Origin: Scedosporium boydii | Lineage: Eukaryota > Ascomycota > Sordariomycetes > Microascales > Microascaceae | Direction of reading: 5' to 3' | Assembly (NCBI GenBank): GCA_002221725.1 | Contig: NJFT01000262.1 | Span: forward strand, 1-53,507 | Length of the DNA stretch: 53,507 nt | In this document: in pieces, positions 44,616 to 53,507 of the stretch | Layout of the letters: each line of letters starts with the position of its first letter | How positions within the stretch are numbered: the first letter of the stretch is position 1 | Program-made: the position numbers and the translations under genes | Notes under the pieces: generated by a model | Database searches by the model: none | Told to the model about the DNA's origin: nothing | The model's input: the letters and a program-made list of their open reading frames with translations, nothing else

Positions 44616-47022
44616 TCAGCTTGCAAACCTGAAATCCAACCTTTTACTTCCCTTGTCCGTCGTGGTATCTAGATATGTCTGCCTCTCCTCAGTTGACATG
44701 ATGTTCCACACTTTGTCCCGAGACTTATTACGCCACACATAGTACAGCTTGACACTCGCATAAACCACAATATTCATGGCAGCGATGCCAATCAAAACGC
44801 GGTTTCCACGACGATACTCTGGCCGATCGTCCTTACGGTAAATGTTGGAGCTAATGATGGACTGCACTTGAACAAGCATGTTGTAGACTGCTGCCGAGAC
44901 AGTTCGGGTGCGCACGGTATTGGAGTTTCGACTGCACCATCCAACTTGCATTGGGTGTGGTGAGGGATAAGACAACAAGACTGTCACGACAGCATAGGCT
45001 GCCCACCTGTTGATACCGGATGGGAGTAGTGCAAGGGCAATGACACAGGGAAGAAACCAGATCTCGACAAAAATGCCAAGCAAAGCACGCTGGTTTATCC
45101 TCTCTGAAATGAATGTGAGGAGAAGCATCTACAAAATGATACGTTAGCACTCGACTGTTGGCTCATAAGTGCCATGTGTGTGATGGATCGTACATTGGCA
45201 GTCGTGGCGACTTGACAAGGAATACTCAACAAATTGGATTGAAATGTATCAAATCCTAGTTGTCGAAGAGTCAATGTCAAATATTGATCCGGAGGCCCTG
45301 CTGGTATGGAGAATGTCAAGCCTATAATATAAATAGGCCACAAGTCGTAGTCACAGAGGGATTCCCAGAGGAGTTTTGGCGTGATTGCTTGACGGTTGTG
45401 CATGTCGCTCTTCGAAGGATCGTCGCGGAGAATCCGTGTTATGGCACGGGGTAACCGCAGGGCCACATTAGGGCAGAGGGGGCACTAGGATCACCTCAGA
45501 ATGACAGAACCAGCACGGAAGACAGTCGTCACTCCAATTGGAGAGGTATGATGTGGTAAATAGGCTGGCTAGAGTATGCCTATAGAGCTATAGGCGTACT
45601 GAATCTAGAGTGTGAGATAAGGTTGGAATAGGGAAACTAAGAGGGGAACTTTCAGAGTAACGGAAGAGCTTGGGGGAAGATCATATGAGGAGCTGGGAAG
45701 AATATAAAAAGGGAGGATTCCAGAGGAAAAGAAGAAGGGGGGAATCAGCGATTAGTGACCCTTTCATACCAGACCCATACTCGACCTTCACTAGTCTTAC
45801 TGTTCTCCTTCACTCTGTGACACGACCTACTCTTACAATCCGGTTCACCATGATCTTTTCCTCCCGCTCTGTAAACCACCCCTTTGGACGCCATAGCGCC
45901 CTGGTTTGAGTTGGAGATGGGGCCATTGCAAATACTGACCATACGCCGATCACGAAAGTGAGTATACCCTCCAAAAGGAACAGCCTATACACAATATTGT
46001 TAGACGGCACGTTTTCAGCAGCATTCCTGAAGTGGCTCACCATCGCCATCCTTCATATCCGTGATATCCCCTCAACCGTAAGAGCCCGTACGCCAATAGC
46101 GGCGCGACCACGTCGGTCAGCCGATTCGCCATCCAGAATAGCGCGAGGCGGAAGGGCAACTCTGTTCCTTTGAAGAAGTAAGACATGTACTGGCACATCG
46201 GGGATTAGCCCAGGGCAGAAGTGGGGGTTGGGTCGACCGGATACCACGAACCAAGATCACATCAGGGATAAATCCGCCTTGAAGCATGCCAATAAGCGCT
46301 CTCGTGGCAAGAAACGAGGAGCGTCCTTTCAGCCAAAACTGTCCTCCACTGACGATACTCCACAGGATCATCTGGGCTGGAATCCATCGATCACTGTCCA
46401 GCCATTGCAATTAGTATCGAGCTAGAGGGAGGGTTCAGTCGAGGGGTGCCACTAACGGTCCTATTTTTTTGCTAACAAGCTGGCTCGGAAGTTCAGCCAG
46501 CAAGAAGGATATTCGAAAGACAGTCTGGCCGAGATTGTAATCGTTGGTGTCCAGTCCCAGGTCATCAAGGAAATTGTCCGTATTGGCCTGGCTGATGTTA
46601 CTTCGGTCCAAGTCAAGAGCGAAGAACGCAAGGCAGGACCAGGCTGTGACCTTCCAATCTATTCTCCGAACAAGAGGTATCTCTTCGGCCCAGGTCCATC
46701 GGAAGGACGGATCAAATCGGTGGCGGTTCTCATATCTTCCGCTGGGCTGGAAGTACTTGGCGAGCTCTGGGTCGTCAAAAACCGAAGGTTGGGTGGCAAT
46801 GTCATCTGGCTTGTGGTTTCCCCTTTGGCGGCGCCAAAGACTTGCAATATTGGTCTCGGGTCGCTTTGGATTACCGTGGGCCTGTTCTGCAAGGATACGC
46901 TGGCGGATCTCCTCGCTGTTCTCGGTGTCTGAGTTTTGGATCTTCTCGCAGGTTGACTTGGGGTCGTCGTCAATCGCCGTGGAAGTGTTGATCAACACTG
47001 CCTCTTGTTTCTTTTTGGCCAT
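44616..47022 (-). pseudogene. Dal5/allantoate-permease-family MFS transporter gene disrupted by a solo LTR
   Basis: Exons 47022-46457, 46393-46252, 46189-46041, 45984-45194 (interrupted) and 45128-44616 follow clean GT-AG introns of 56-65 nt. Removing the LTR at 45437-45837 and one ATCCG duplication restores exon 4 exactly, MVNRILRDDPSKSDMHNRQ, and gives 584 aa. The protein is an anion:cation symporter-type MFS. It has a long charged N-tail and then [29 protein letters not shown], the Dal5-family signature of helix 1, and [19 protein letters not shown], typical of vitamin/allantoate/nicotinate transporters. The 406-bp insertion is not a multiple of three, so the chain is cut in the middle. 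The rest of the gene has no other lesion, so the insertion is recent. Intron 2 has an uncommon GTTCGT donor. Confidence 0.9.
45437..45837. mobile_element. Solo LTR (401 bp) of an LTR retrotransposon
   Basis: The element starts TGTTATGG and ends TCTTACA, the TG...CA ends of LTRs. It is flanked by an identical 5-bp target duplication, ATCCG at 45432-45436 and ATCCG at 45838-45842. It contains a promoter-like AATATAAAAAGGG (TATA at 45703-45710). There is no internal retroelement coding sequence, so it is a solo LTR left by LTR-LTR recombination. It lies inside an exon of the Dal5-family MFS gene. I saw no second copy in this window. Confidence 0.88.
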
Positions 47023-48079
47023 GGTGTTTCCGCTCTTGTGGGCAGTTGAGATAACGTCGAGTCTCCTTACTCGAGATCACTGCGCAAGTCACAGCTTCGA
47101 CTGTCTCTTATAATCCTCTTAGGTGACCGAAGTGCTCCGCCCTGCCCCCGACAGCCGTTTCCACTTTGACTGGCCGACATCCCCCTGTAGATGATGTTAG
47201 AATGCCAATGTTTTGTGCCATATGCTACCCTCCTCCGCCAAGGGGCTCACTTGGTGTCGGAGCTCTATAGAGTGGGCTTAACTTGTCGTATTTGATTTTA
47301 ATGACCCCCATCGTTCCACCGCATGCTGCTGCCCAAGTGCGTCCGGTAGTAGCAGCAATATGGGCAGTAATAATACTCGCCATCTGAATGGTTACGTTGA
47401 GTGATGAGTCCGCGGAGAAGTTTCCTTGATTTTACGTGGGGTGCCGCAATATAATGTAACCGACTGTCACCCGCGCCAAGTCCCCGATTATGCGTCGGAC
47501 GAACTTCATTGGATCGGCCGGGCTGCGTCAAGGGCGCCGGAATGCTGGTGGATGGCCCGACTGTGGTGTTGGGAACAGGGTCTGCATGGTGGAATAATGC
47601 GGAGCGATGACGCACACCCGAAACTCGCCCGGCCGAATGAACCTCGAGAATGAGCCTAGGCCGCAGGATAAGAAGCAGACTGGAGAAATATCACGGGTTA
47701 ACGCAGGGAGCGTAGCAACAAGCATCAACCGTATCACTTTCTTTTCTTTGGCTAATTAGTGGTAGTAATACCAGACCCTTCATGGGCAGGGCGGAGAGGA
47801 TTGTCCACTACATACGACCATAGCTCGCATCAAGAATACAAGTAAAGAAGGTCGACACAAATTGCTCTGTAAGCCCAGTGAATATTACAGTAGGCTGCGG
47901 CGGGCTAAACCGCTGTCCATGGCCCGTAGTCCCCAAATGTCTGGACGTTTTAAGCAAGCGAAGGCAGCAAATGGATCAAGAGGCACGGATTGGGAGCGAG
48001 GCGCTCCGTTTAGCGTCGATAGGGGCATGGTCATATAATAAGTCGATTGTTTCTCATCCTGATAGTCGCCGTTTTGCAT
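47023..48079. other. Intergenic region with 5S-linked repeat copy
   Basis: The promoter of the disrupted MFS gene is at the left. The middle (47673-47829) is a repeat also found at the right end of the window. No protein gene recognised. Confidence 0.5.
47673..47829 (+). repeat. Repeat copy A ending in a truncated 5S rRNA gene
   Basis: AAGCAGACTGG...GTTAAC...AACAAGC and TTTGGCTAATTAGT...CAGACCC match blocks at 53094-53381 in the same order. Copy A ends with the first 20 nt of the 5S gene (ACATACGACCATAGCTCGCA, 47810-47829) and then diverges, so the 5S part is a fragment. Many differences between the copies are G/A or C/T transitions. Confidence 0.75.
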
Positions 48080-49231
48080 CTAGGGATGAAGATATTCGGA
48101 GACACTGTCGCCAAACTCCCAGTCAGTAGGATTGTGTGGCCGATACCTGGTAAACGGCCAAGATGGCCGGGGTTCTATAAACAAAACCCCCTCACGACTT
48201 TTATTCCTCCACTTCTTCACCCACTCGCTCCACTGCATAAGAGCCACCATATCCTCAGGATTGGAATTTATGCCGGGCAGTTGCGATAGTAGGTCGTCTA
48301 AATCATACCTCACGCGCCTTTCTCCATCAACCCAAATCTCAATATCATCGAGAATACCCTCATAGACTATAAGGCCAAATCCCTGGGACAGCCACCCAAA
48401 GTCTAGTAAAGCCCAGAAGGCGTTGGCAAGGTAGAAACCCAAGCGCTCTTCGAGTGCTGAGCTGACATTCCACTGGTTCGTAGTGCGGGGCCAAGAGTAC
48501 GGAGATTCCTTGCCTGGCCCGGGGAATATTCTAAGCTCATCGGGAACCCCGTAAGGGGCCGTGTAATCACGGTTATAAGGGGGTAGTAGGTTCCAAAAAA
48601 GGTCCTCGGGGTCGCTGAGCTCGTCCAGTTCTGTTCTTTGGTTAGATGTGATGCTGATTACGAGATGCCTAATTGTGAATCTGCATGTTGATAGGGAGCC
48701 GTGGTGGCTTAGCTGCTGTGTGGGGCTAGACAACGCCTGTGGCCCCAATGCGAGGAATGAGGTGAGCAGGCGATAAAAGTTCCAGGTGCTATGTGGGGGA
48801 TTTGGGTAGGTTCTGGAGACCTCAAAAGAGCAGTGCCCTCCGAATCTCTTAGATAACCTGTCTTCATCGTCGAAGATCCGGAAGTTCACGTTAATTGTGT
48901 TGATCTGAACTTGGCTTGGAGGTGGGTAGCATGTCCACGTCGGCAACAGGCCACACCCAGGAATGAACATGACGTCCAGCTTATACACGTGAGCGGCGTT
49001 TTGTAAGGCTAGGAGATCCACGACATCATCGTGCAAAGTCCGGCACGTTAGGAGCAGCGATATGGCAGTTGGCTGGTGCTCGCTGATAAGAACCCAGACA
49101 CCCCAGTCGTCTCGGAGGCGCATACGATCTCGGGACTCTTGGGGACACTTGGGCGGAGGTTCCGGGTTCCAGATTGCAAGGGTCAGTATGATTTGGCGCA
49201 GCTCGTATGGAATCTCTAGTAACGTCGCCAT
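48080..49231 (-). CDS. F-box-like hypothetical protein
   Basis: This is a single-exon frame of 383 aa from ATG 49231; an upstream in-frame ATG at 49306 adds 25 residues. The start MATLLEIPYELRQIILTLAI resembles the F-box-like helix found at the N-terminus of many fungal hypothetical proteins. The sequence later contains ISLLLTCRTLHDDVVDLLAL, as in proteins that score for old-style F-box or 2EXR domains. The rest (HLVISITSNQRTELDEL, FWALLDFGWLSQGFGLIVYEG, EWVKKWRN) shows no catalytic motif. Such proteins are numerous and variable in ascomycetes and their partners are unknown. It is intact, without internal stops. Confidence 0.7.
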   Translation of the reverse strand: MATLLEIPYELRQIILTLAIWNPEPPPKCPQESRDRMRLRDDWGVWVLISEHQPTAISLLLTCRTLHDDVVDLLALQNAAHVYKLDVMFIPGCGLLPTWTCYPPPSQVQINTINVNFRIFDDEDRLSKRFGGHCSFEVSRTYPNPPHSTWNFYRLLTSFLALGPQALSSPTQQLSHHGSLSTCRFTIRHLVISITSNQRTELDELSDPEDLFWNLLPPYNRDYTAPYGVPDELRIFPGPGKESPYSWPRTTNQWNVSSALEERLGFYLANAFWALLDFGWLSQGFGLIVYEGILDDIEIWVDGERRVRYDLDDLLSQLPGINSNPEDMVALMQWSEWVKKWRNKSREGVLFIEPRPSWPFTRYRPHNPTDWEFGDSVSEYLHP

Positions 49232-50139
49232 AGCCGGCGTCAGATTATGACATGGCTCTGAGGTTGCTCTTGGACGAGGACTGGCCACAAGCGGGGACAC
49301 ACACATACTTGGGATGCTTTCTTAGGATTCTACCCCGCCTCTTGTGTTCCATGACTCAATTAAGCGTCGTATACGGGATAGTATCCCGCCCGAGGATGGC
49401 TAAAGATTTTTCGCGCGGGTTTAAAGACAGCAGGAGACCTGGGCACGATCACTAAAATAGACACTATTTATTGGAAAATTGGGGGAAGGTTGCTGTTTGT
49501 TCATTTATCTAAACTGATTCCAAAATGGGAGAAGCGTTGGGTCCCTGGTTCCTTCCCCGCGACGGCAGGCTCCGGAGATGGACCCATAGTTAACACTTCC
49601 GGCGCCTTCATCGTTACTGCTTTGGCGGATCCGAGCAAGACGCCCACGATTTTGGACGGAACGGCGGTCCCATGGCCACAGTACTGCTCCCTTTTCGCTG
49701 GCCATACGATTGTTCGCTGCCAAAATGCACAGTCTCCTCCATCACCTCGGCTCCTCTGCCTTGGAATTCCTATGAACTAATTAGCTGGGTTCACTCTTGG
49801 AAATACTTCTGGGGGTCTCTACAGATATTGTTATCAAGGCCGTTGAAGCAAACCCAAGACTCGTCTGCCAATGAATCCTAGCTTATTTTTGGGTCAAGTA
49901 CTTAGAATAGCTGGCGTGTCCGGTCCAAGATTCACACAGTACAAGCAATTCAAGTTCAGACACAAGATCCACATGACAGCACCCTAATGTTCCCCACTTT
50001 CGAGCCTTAACAATATTTGACCAACAATGAAGCTTTCCCCAATTTCACGTTTCCCCACCCAAACTTCCTTGCGTCATCTCACATGAGATAGATCGCAGAT
50101 TCCAATTCGACCCCTTCGGTCAATGATCCAGCCAGCTTC
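49232..50139. other. Divergent intergenic region 0.9 kb
   Basis: It lies between the F-box-like gene (-) and the decayed gene (+). Short frames only, no motif recognised. Confidence 0.45.
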
Positions 50140-52633
50140 ATGCCCCTACTCCAAGGTCCTGGCCTCCCGATCCCCAAGACCTGCCCCCCTAAAGAAGTCC
50201 GTGCATTGGCTCGAACTCGGTCCAAAAGCATCATTGAGAACTACCACTTGCTGTACGATATCGTCAGCCGTCATGAGGCGACCATTCAGCGTCGATGGGC
50301 CAAGAAAGGCAGCAAGCAACGCCTCGCCATCATCGTACCCGCTTGGGGCTCCAAGATGGCGGCCGTACACCAACCGGATTTCGACGCCCTCAAGAAGGAA
50401 AGTCCGCAGCAGCGCGCTGCTGCTGGTGGGACCAGGTACCGAGATTCGTTCCTTGGCCGTATATCAACCAGGAAGACCTGAGCGGGGCGAAAACCCTGCC
50501 ACTGCTGCTCAATGCCCGAGCCCGTCATCCTCCGTCGGCTTTTGCGGGCGTTGATGGGGAAGCGATGCATCTTGGTCACGTGTGCGGAGCGATGCTGAAC
50601 GGCATCACCAAGGATGAGGATTACGGCCGGCTTGTTGCCTGGGACGAGGATGAGAATGCTATGACCTGGTGCTTGGGGCGAAAGCAATACATACCTGGAC
50701 AAGGCCTTCTGGTACTTGAGGCTCAGCAGCGCCTGATGGCATTCCTTGTGGAGTGCTGTATGTAGGCAGATTCTGCACGACATACCCAAAGAGGACTTGG
50801 TGAACGACGCCAAGTTTTCCGTCTTAGCCGAACCGACGCTTAAGAGTGAGGTCGAAGTGAACGGCTTTGAGTCACTAGCTGTTATGGCAGCCGAAGCACC
50901 GTACAGACTTCCTGCCAAAATTGATCTCGAACGGGTCGAATCGCTCCTGGCAGCCAGACTTTCCGCTACTGAAGACCACCTCTGGGCGCTACGTGAGGAT
51001 CCCGGCTATCTCATCGACACATTGGCAGACCACAAGGAACATCGTCAGGAACAGGTTCTCGACAGCAAGGGGAAGAAGCATCCAGTCTTAGACAAGCCCT
51101 ACGCCGATAAACTCTGGATCCGTTGCATTGCGGGCACGCTCACCAGGTCATTCTACCAATTGGAGGCCATTTCCGAGCTTCACGAACAAGCCAAGCAGCT
51201 TCGCGCTCTCCACGCCAAATATGGCCAGTCCATATCCCCGATGAAGGATCTACCCGATGAGTACCTCTACGCCATCATCAAATTGAGATACTTCCTTGGC
51301 CAAACAGCAAGAGGGCCACAGAAGAGATTGAGTCAAAGCTTTTCCCCATCGCCGCCGGTCCGCAATTTCTGGAGACGCATTGGTGGGGACGGCCTATCGT
51401 CAGCGGTTAAGCTCCAAAGCATTCCAAACCCAGTCAAGACCAAGATGGACAGAGCACGAGACGACCTTCAAGGCTGCTTTCTATCATCTGGAAAGACGAC
51501 CGAGGGCTTTTCCTGCTCAAGCTGACAACGGGAGTCGATGAGCTGAATCGTCTCATCGAATCAGAGCCGCTGGTGAAGAACCAAGTCTCGTCATTCATTG
51601 CTTACACGATAGGCTTTCTGTCCGTCTTGACCGAGTGCATGCGACAGCTTGAGAACTACCAGCCTTGGGCAAACAGCTTTGACAACGCCGCAGTCGAGCA
51701 CCAGGAGAAGATTGAAAAGGAGTGGGACAATTTCCAGAAGAGGGCCGTGCCTATTTTGAGGGCCGTGGATTTCCAGAATAATAACATGAAGATAGGCTTC
51801 GGGGACATGGCGGATGGGAGGTATGCCTATCCCATCGATAAGCGCAGAACAAAGGAGAACGTGGAGGCCTTGAGGCGGGCCGAGGTTAACTTGGATGGCT
51901 TCTGGGCCGCCATCGACAAGTGTCTCTACTCTAAGGCAGGCGACCTTAAGGGCACGGCTCTCGGTCACCTGCTGTCCCAAGATCGTGTGCTGCAAAGAAC
52001 CCCAGAGTGGGTTGAGCCGCCTCCTAAATCATCAAAGGAGACCACGGACACAACCAAGTCGAAGTAACCGGCCTCGACCGCAGATGCAGATCTCGATTTC
52101 CTCACCAAGCCCCTCTCAGCCTTCTACTTCGGCAAACTGGGCCACAACCACCACCACCCTGACAAGCCGTCCTTCACTCCCGCACAAGAAAAGACCAAGA
52201 TCAAGACCAAAGGCACCTCTTCATCATCAACCGCCCCGACACTGCAATTCGGAAACGACCCGACGTCCCCCAAAGCCAACCCGGTCGACCCGCAGCCGAC
52301 CTTTGCCGTCGACGCCCGGGCCCTCAAGGTCTTTCGGACCCTCTTCTTCAACCCGTCAACGACGTCTACGCCCGGCGAGGTGGCATGGACCGACTTCCTT
52401 CACGAGCTGACGTCGACGGGCTTCGCGGCCACGAAGCTGTACGGCTCGGTGTGGCATTCCGGCCTACGAGGCTGGACGTGGAGCGGCCGATTCAGATCCA
52501 CGAGCCACATCCGGGGGGCAAGATTCCGTTTGCGGTGGCGAGGCGGCATGGGAGGAGGTTAAACAGGGCTTATGGCTGGTTTGCGGGCATGTTCGTGCTG
52601 AAGGAGAAGAGGCCAGTGGGGGAGGGGAGTTGA
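50140..52633 (+). pseudogene. Multiply broken gene of a large conserved fungal family of unknown function
   Basis: The coding traces run colinearly but in changing frames. SKSIIENYHLLYDIVSRHEA and HQPDFDALKKE lead to RYRDSFL (50140 to about 50450). WPYINQEDLSGAKTLPLLLN to GLLVLEAQQRLMAFLVECC follows (about 50454-50758). Then come ILHDIPKEDL, AVMAAEAPYRLPAKIDLERV and LWALREDPGYLIDTLADHKE (50770-51460), and RLIESEPLVKNQVSS to LQRTPEWVEPPPK (about 51470-52064). The end is VDARALKVFRTLFFNPST to GWFAGMFVLKEK. One-base deletions fit at about 50452, 51468 and 52455. A 4-bp TGTA duplication is at about 50753-50760, and TAA 52065-52067 is an in-frame stop. The family is widespread in Pezizomycotina (often annotated hypothetical or ipa protein); its function is unknown to me. 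Introns cannot explain the breaks. Confidence 0.8.
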
Positions 52634-53381
52634 GTTGAAATCTCCCTTTAAAATAATATAAGCGGTCAAGACATGTCGTAAGTTGATTCGTTGTACCGAG
52701 ATCCGGGACGGAGGGATTGGCTTTCCTCCCGCTCTTCTGTTCGAGCTGCCAGATGCCAGGATGATGGGGCGGCCAAGATGCAGAGTCATAAACCAGGACC
52801 TTGGATGTTGAAGACAGATTTGGGGAGAGAACATATGCCCGGAAATTCGTTTAGGCCAGGGGTGGTTGGGTGGCAAGGTGAGTGGCACGTACCGTATATG
52901 CTGGTCCAACACCCCCTCCAAGCAGAGCCGATGAGGCGATGTTGGCTCCCAAAGTTTGGAAAATCGTTGGTGATCCGTTTCTCAAAATGGAAGTAGACAA
53001 CAAGACGTAACGTTTCGTTAATGATCCTAGCCTACGGCTGCCGGAAAGGCGAGCATCTGGTTTTCTGGGTCAGGCCCAAAGCTTCCGTCTCTTAAGCAGA
53101 CTGGTTAAATATTAATAGTTAACTCAGGAAGTGTAACAACAAGCTTGTCATGTCATGTTACTTGGAGATCCGATCATATACCTAATAGGAGACTACGATA
53201 ACCCAATTTGTATTTAGTTGATAAGCCAACCTCATAAGAACAAACACTACTGTCCTAGGAGTGCTAATTTTAAGCCTTTTGGGACATGTAGTGATACGGA
53301 CGGTCGATATATGTTCCTTTCTTTGGCTAATTAGTGATAGTATCAGACCCTTTATAGATCAGATAGAGCAGATTATCTGCT
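52634..53381. other. 5' flank of 5S gene with repeat copy B
   Basis: From 53094 it matches copy A (47673 onward), but with about 145 extra bases between AACAACAAGC (about 53135-53144) and CTTTGGCTAATTAGT (about 53320). No protein gene recognised. Confidence 0.55.
53094..53381 (+). repeat. Repeat copy B upstream of the 5S rRNA gene
   Basis: It shares with copy A the blocks AAGCAGACTGG, GTTAAC..AGG, AACAAGC and TTTGGCTAATTAGT, and the segment right before the 5S start. Where they differ, copy B tends to have A or T (for example GTGTAACAAC against CGTAGCAAC). This pattern is expected from C-to-T mutation of one copy. Confidence 0.7.
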
Positions 53382-53500
53382 ACATACGACCATAGCTCGC
53401 AGAATATTGAGGGTCCCGTCCGCTCCCCTGTACACAAGCTGCGAAGCGCCGGACTAGTAGTTGGGTCGGTGACGACCAGCGAATCCCCGGTGTTGTATGT
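53382..53500 (+). rRNA. 5S ribosomal RNA gene
   Basis: The 119-nt sequence has the fungal 5S start ACATACGACCATAG and the end GTTGTATGT, which pair as helix I. It also has the conserved internal parts GTCCCGTCCGCTC, TAGTAGTTGGGTCGGTGAC and CCAGCGAATCCC. T7 at the window end (53501-53507) is the Pol III terminator. Single dispersed 5S genes are usual in filamentous ascomycetes. The helix II/III region (CTCGCAGAATATTGAGG) differs from the common types, so a variant gene is possible. Confidence 0.92.
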
Positions 53501-53507
53501 TTTTTTT
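53501..53507 (+). terminator. Pol III oligo-T terminator of 5S gene
   Basis: Seven Ts immediately after the 5S 3' end, cut by the window edge. Confidence 0.8.

Noticed and set aside
45437..45837. The 401-bp insert as a long intron
   Set aside because: A GTAAGA donor exists at one end, but no AG lies at the other end. The ATCCG duplication and TG...CA ends fit an LTR.

Overview
The window comes from a filamentous ascomycete (Pezizomycotina). The genes carry short GT-AG introns of about 50-125 nt with CTAAC-like branch sites. The protein set is typical of such fungi: Zn2Cys6 regulator, RTA1-like protein, class I hydrophobin, AA9 LPMO, CYP450, Dal5-type MFS, GT31, HNH proteins. tRNA genes have introns after position 37, and there is a dispersed 5S rRNA gene. 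The species cannot be named from the sequence.

Layout. 1-1200: 3' part of a Fot1/pogo transposase gene cut by the window edge. 2187-5574: seven-exon TmpL-like gene (adenylation domain, membrane domain and flavin/NAD reductase in one chain). 6103-7701 (-): amino-acid permease. 9513-11150 (-): MFS transporter. 13811-15196: Zn2Cys6 regulator. 16054-17337: RTA1-like 7-TM protein. 17338-22044: gene desert with one possible orphan exon. 22045-22589: class I hydrophobin. 24046-24645: Rcf2/HIG1-like mitochondrial protein. 25243-25794: ten-cysteine small secreted protein. 26003-27519 (-): HNH-domain gene with one frameshift. 28141-29944 (-): P450. 31389-32825 (-): intronless secreted D-Ala-D-Ala carboxypeptidase (S13/PBP4 family), a bacterial-type enzyme. 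34562-35469: broken secreted-hydrolase-like relic. 36292-37024: four-TM protein. 38228-39875 (-): GT31-like glycosyltransferase. 42324-43092: two intron-bearing tRNA genes. 43658-44479: AA9 LPMO. 44616-47022 (-): Dal5-family MFS gene split by a 401-bp solo LTR with a 5-bp target duplication. 47673-47829: repeat ending in a truncated 5S gene. 48080-49231 (-): F-box-like hypothetical. 50140-52633: heavily decayed gene of a large fungal family. 53382-53500: 5S rRNA gene.

The genes do not form a recognisable biosynthetic cluster. The window reads as an accessory, repeat-influenced region rich in secreted and surface proteins (hydrophobin, AA9, cysteine-rich protein, S13 peptidase) and transporters. 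At least four genes are being lost: HNH, hydrolase-like, Dal5-like MFS, and the 50-kb family.

The strongest observations are the precise solo-LTR knockout of the MFS gene, the complete bacterial-type DD-peptidase in a fungal genome, and the paired 5S-linked repeats that differ largely by transitions. I found no CRISPR array, no prophage, and nothing I could firmly call a wholly new system.
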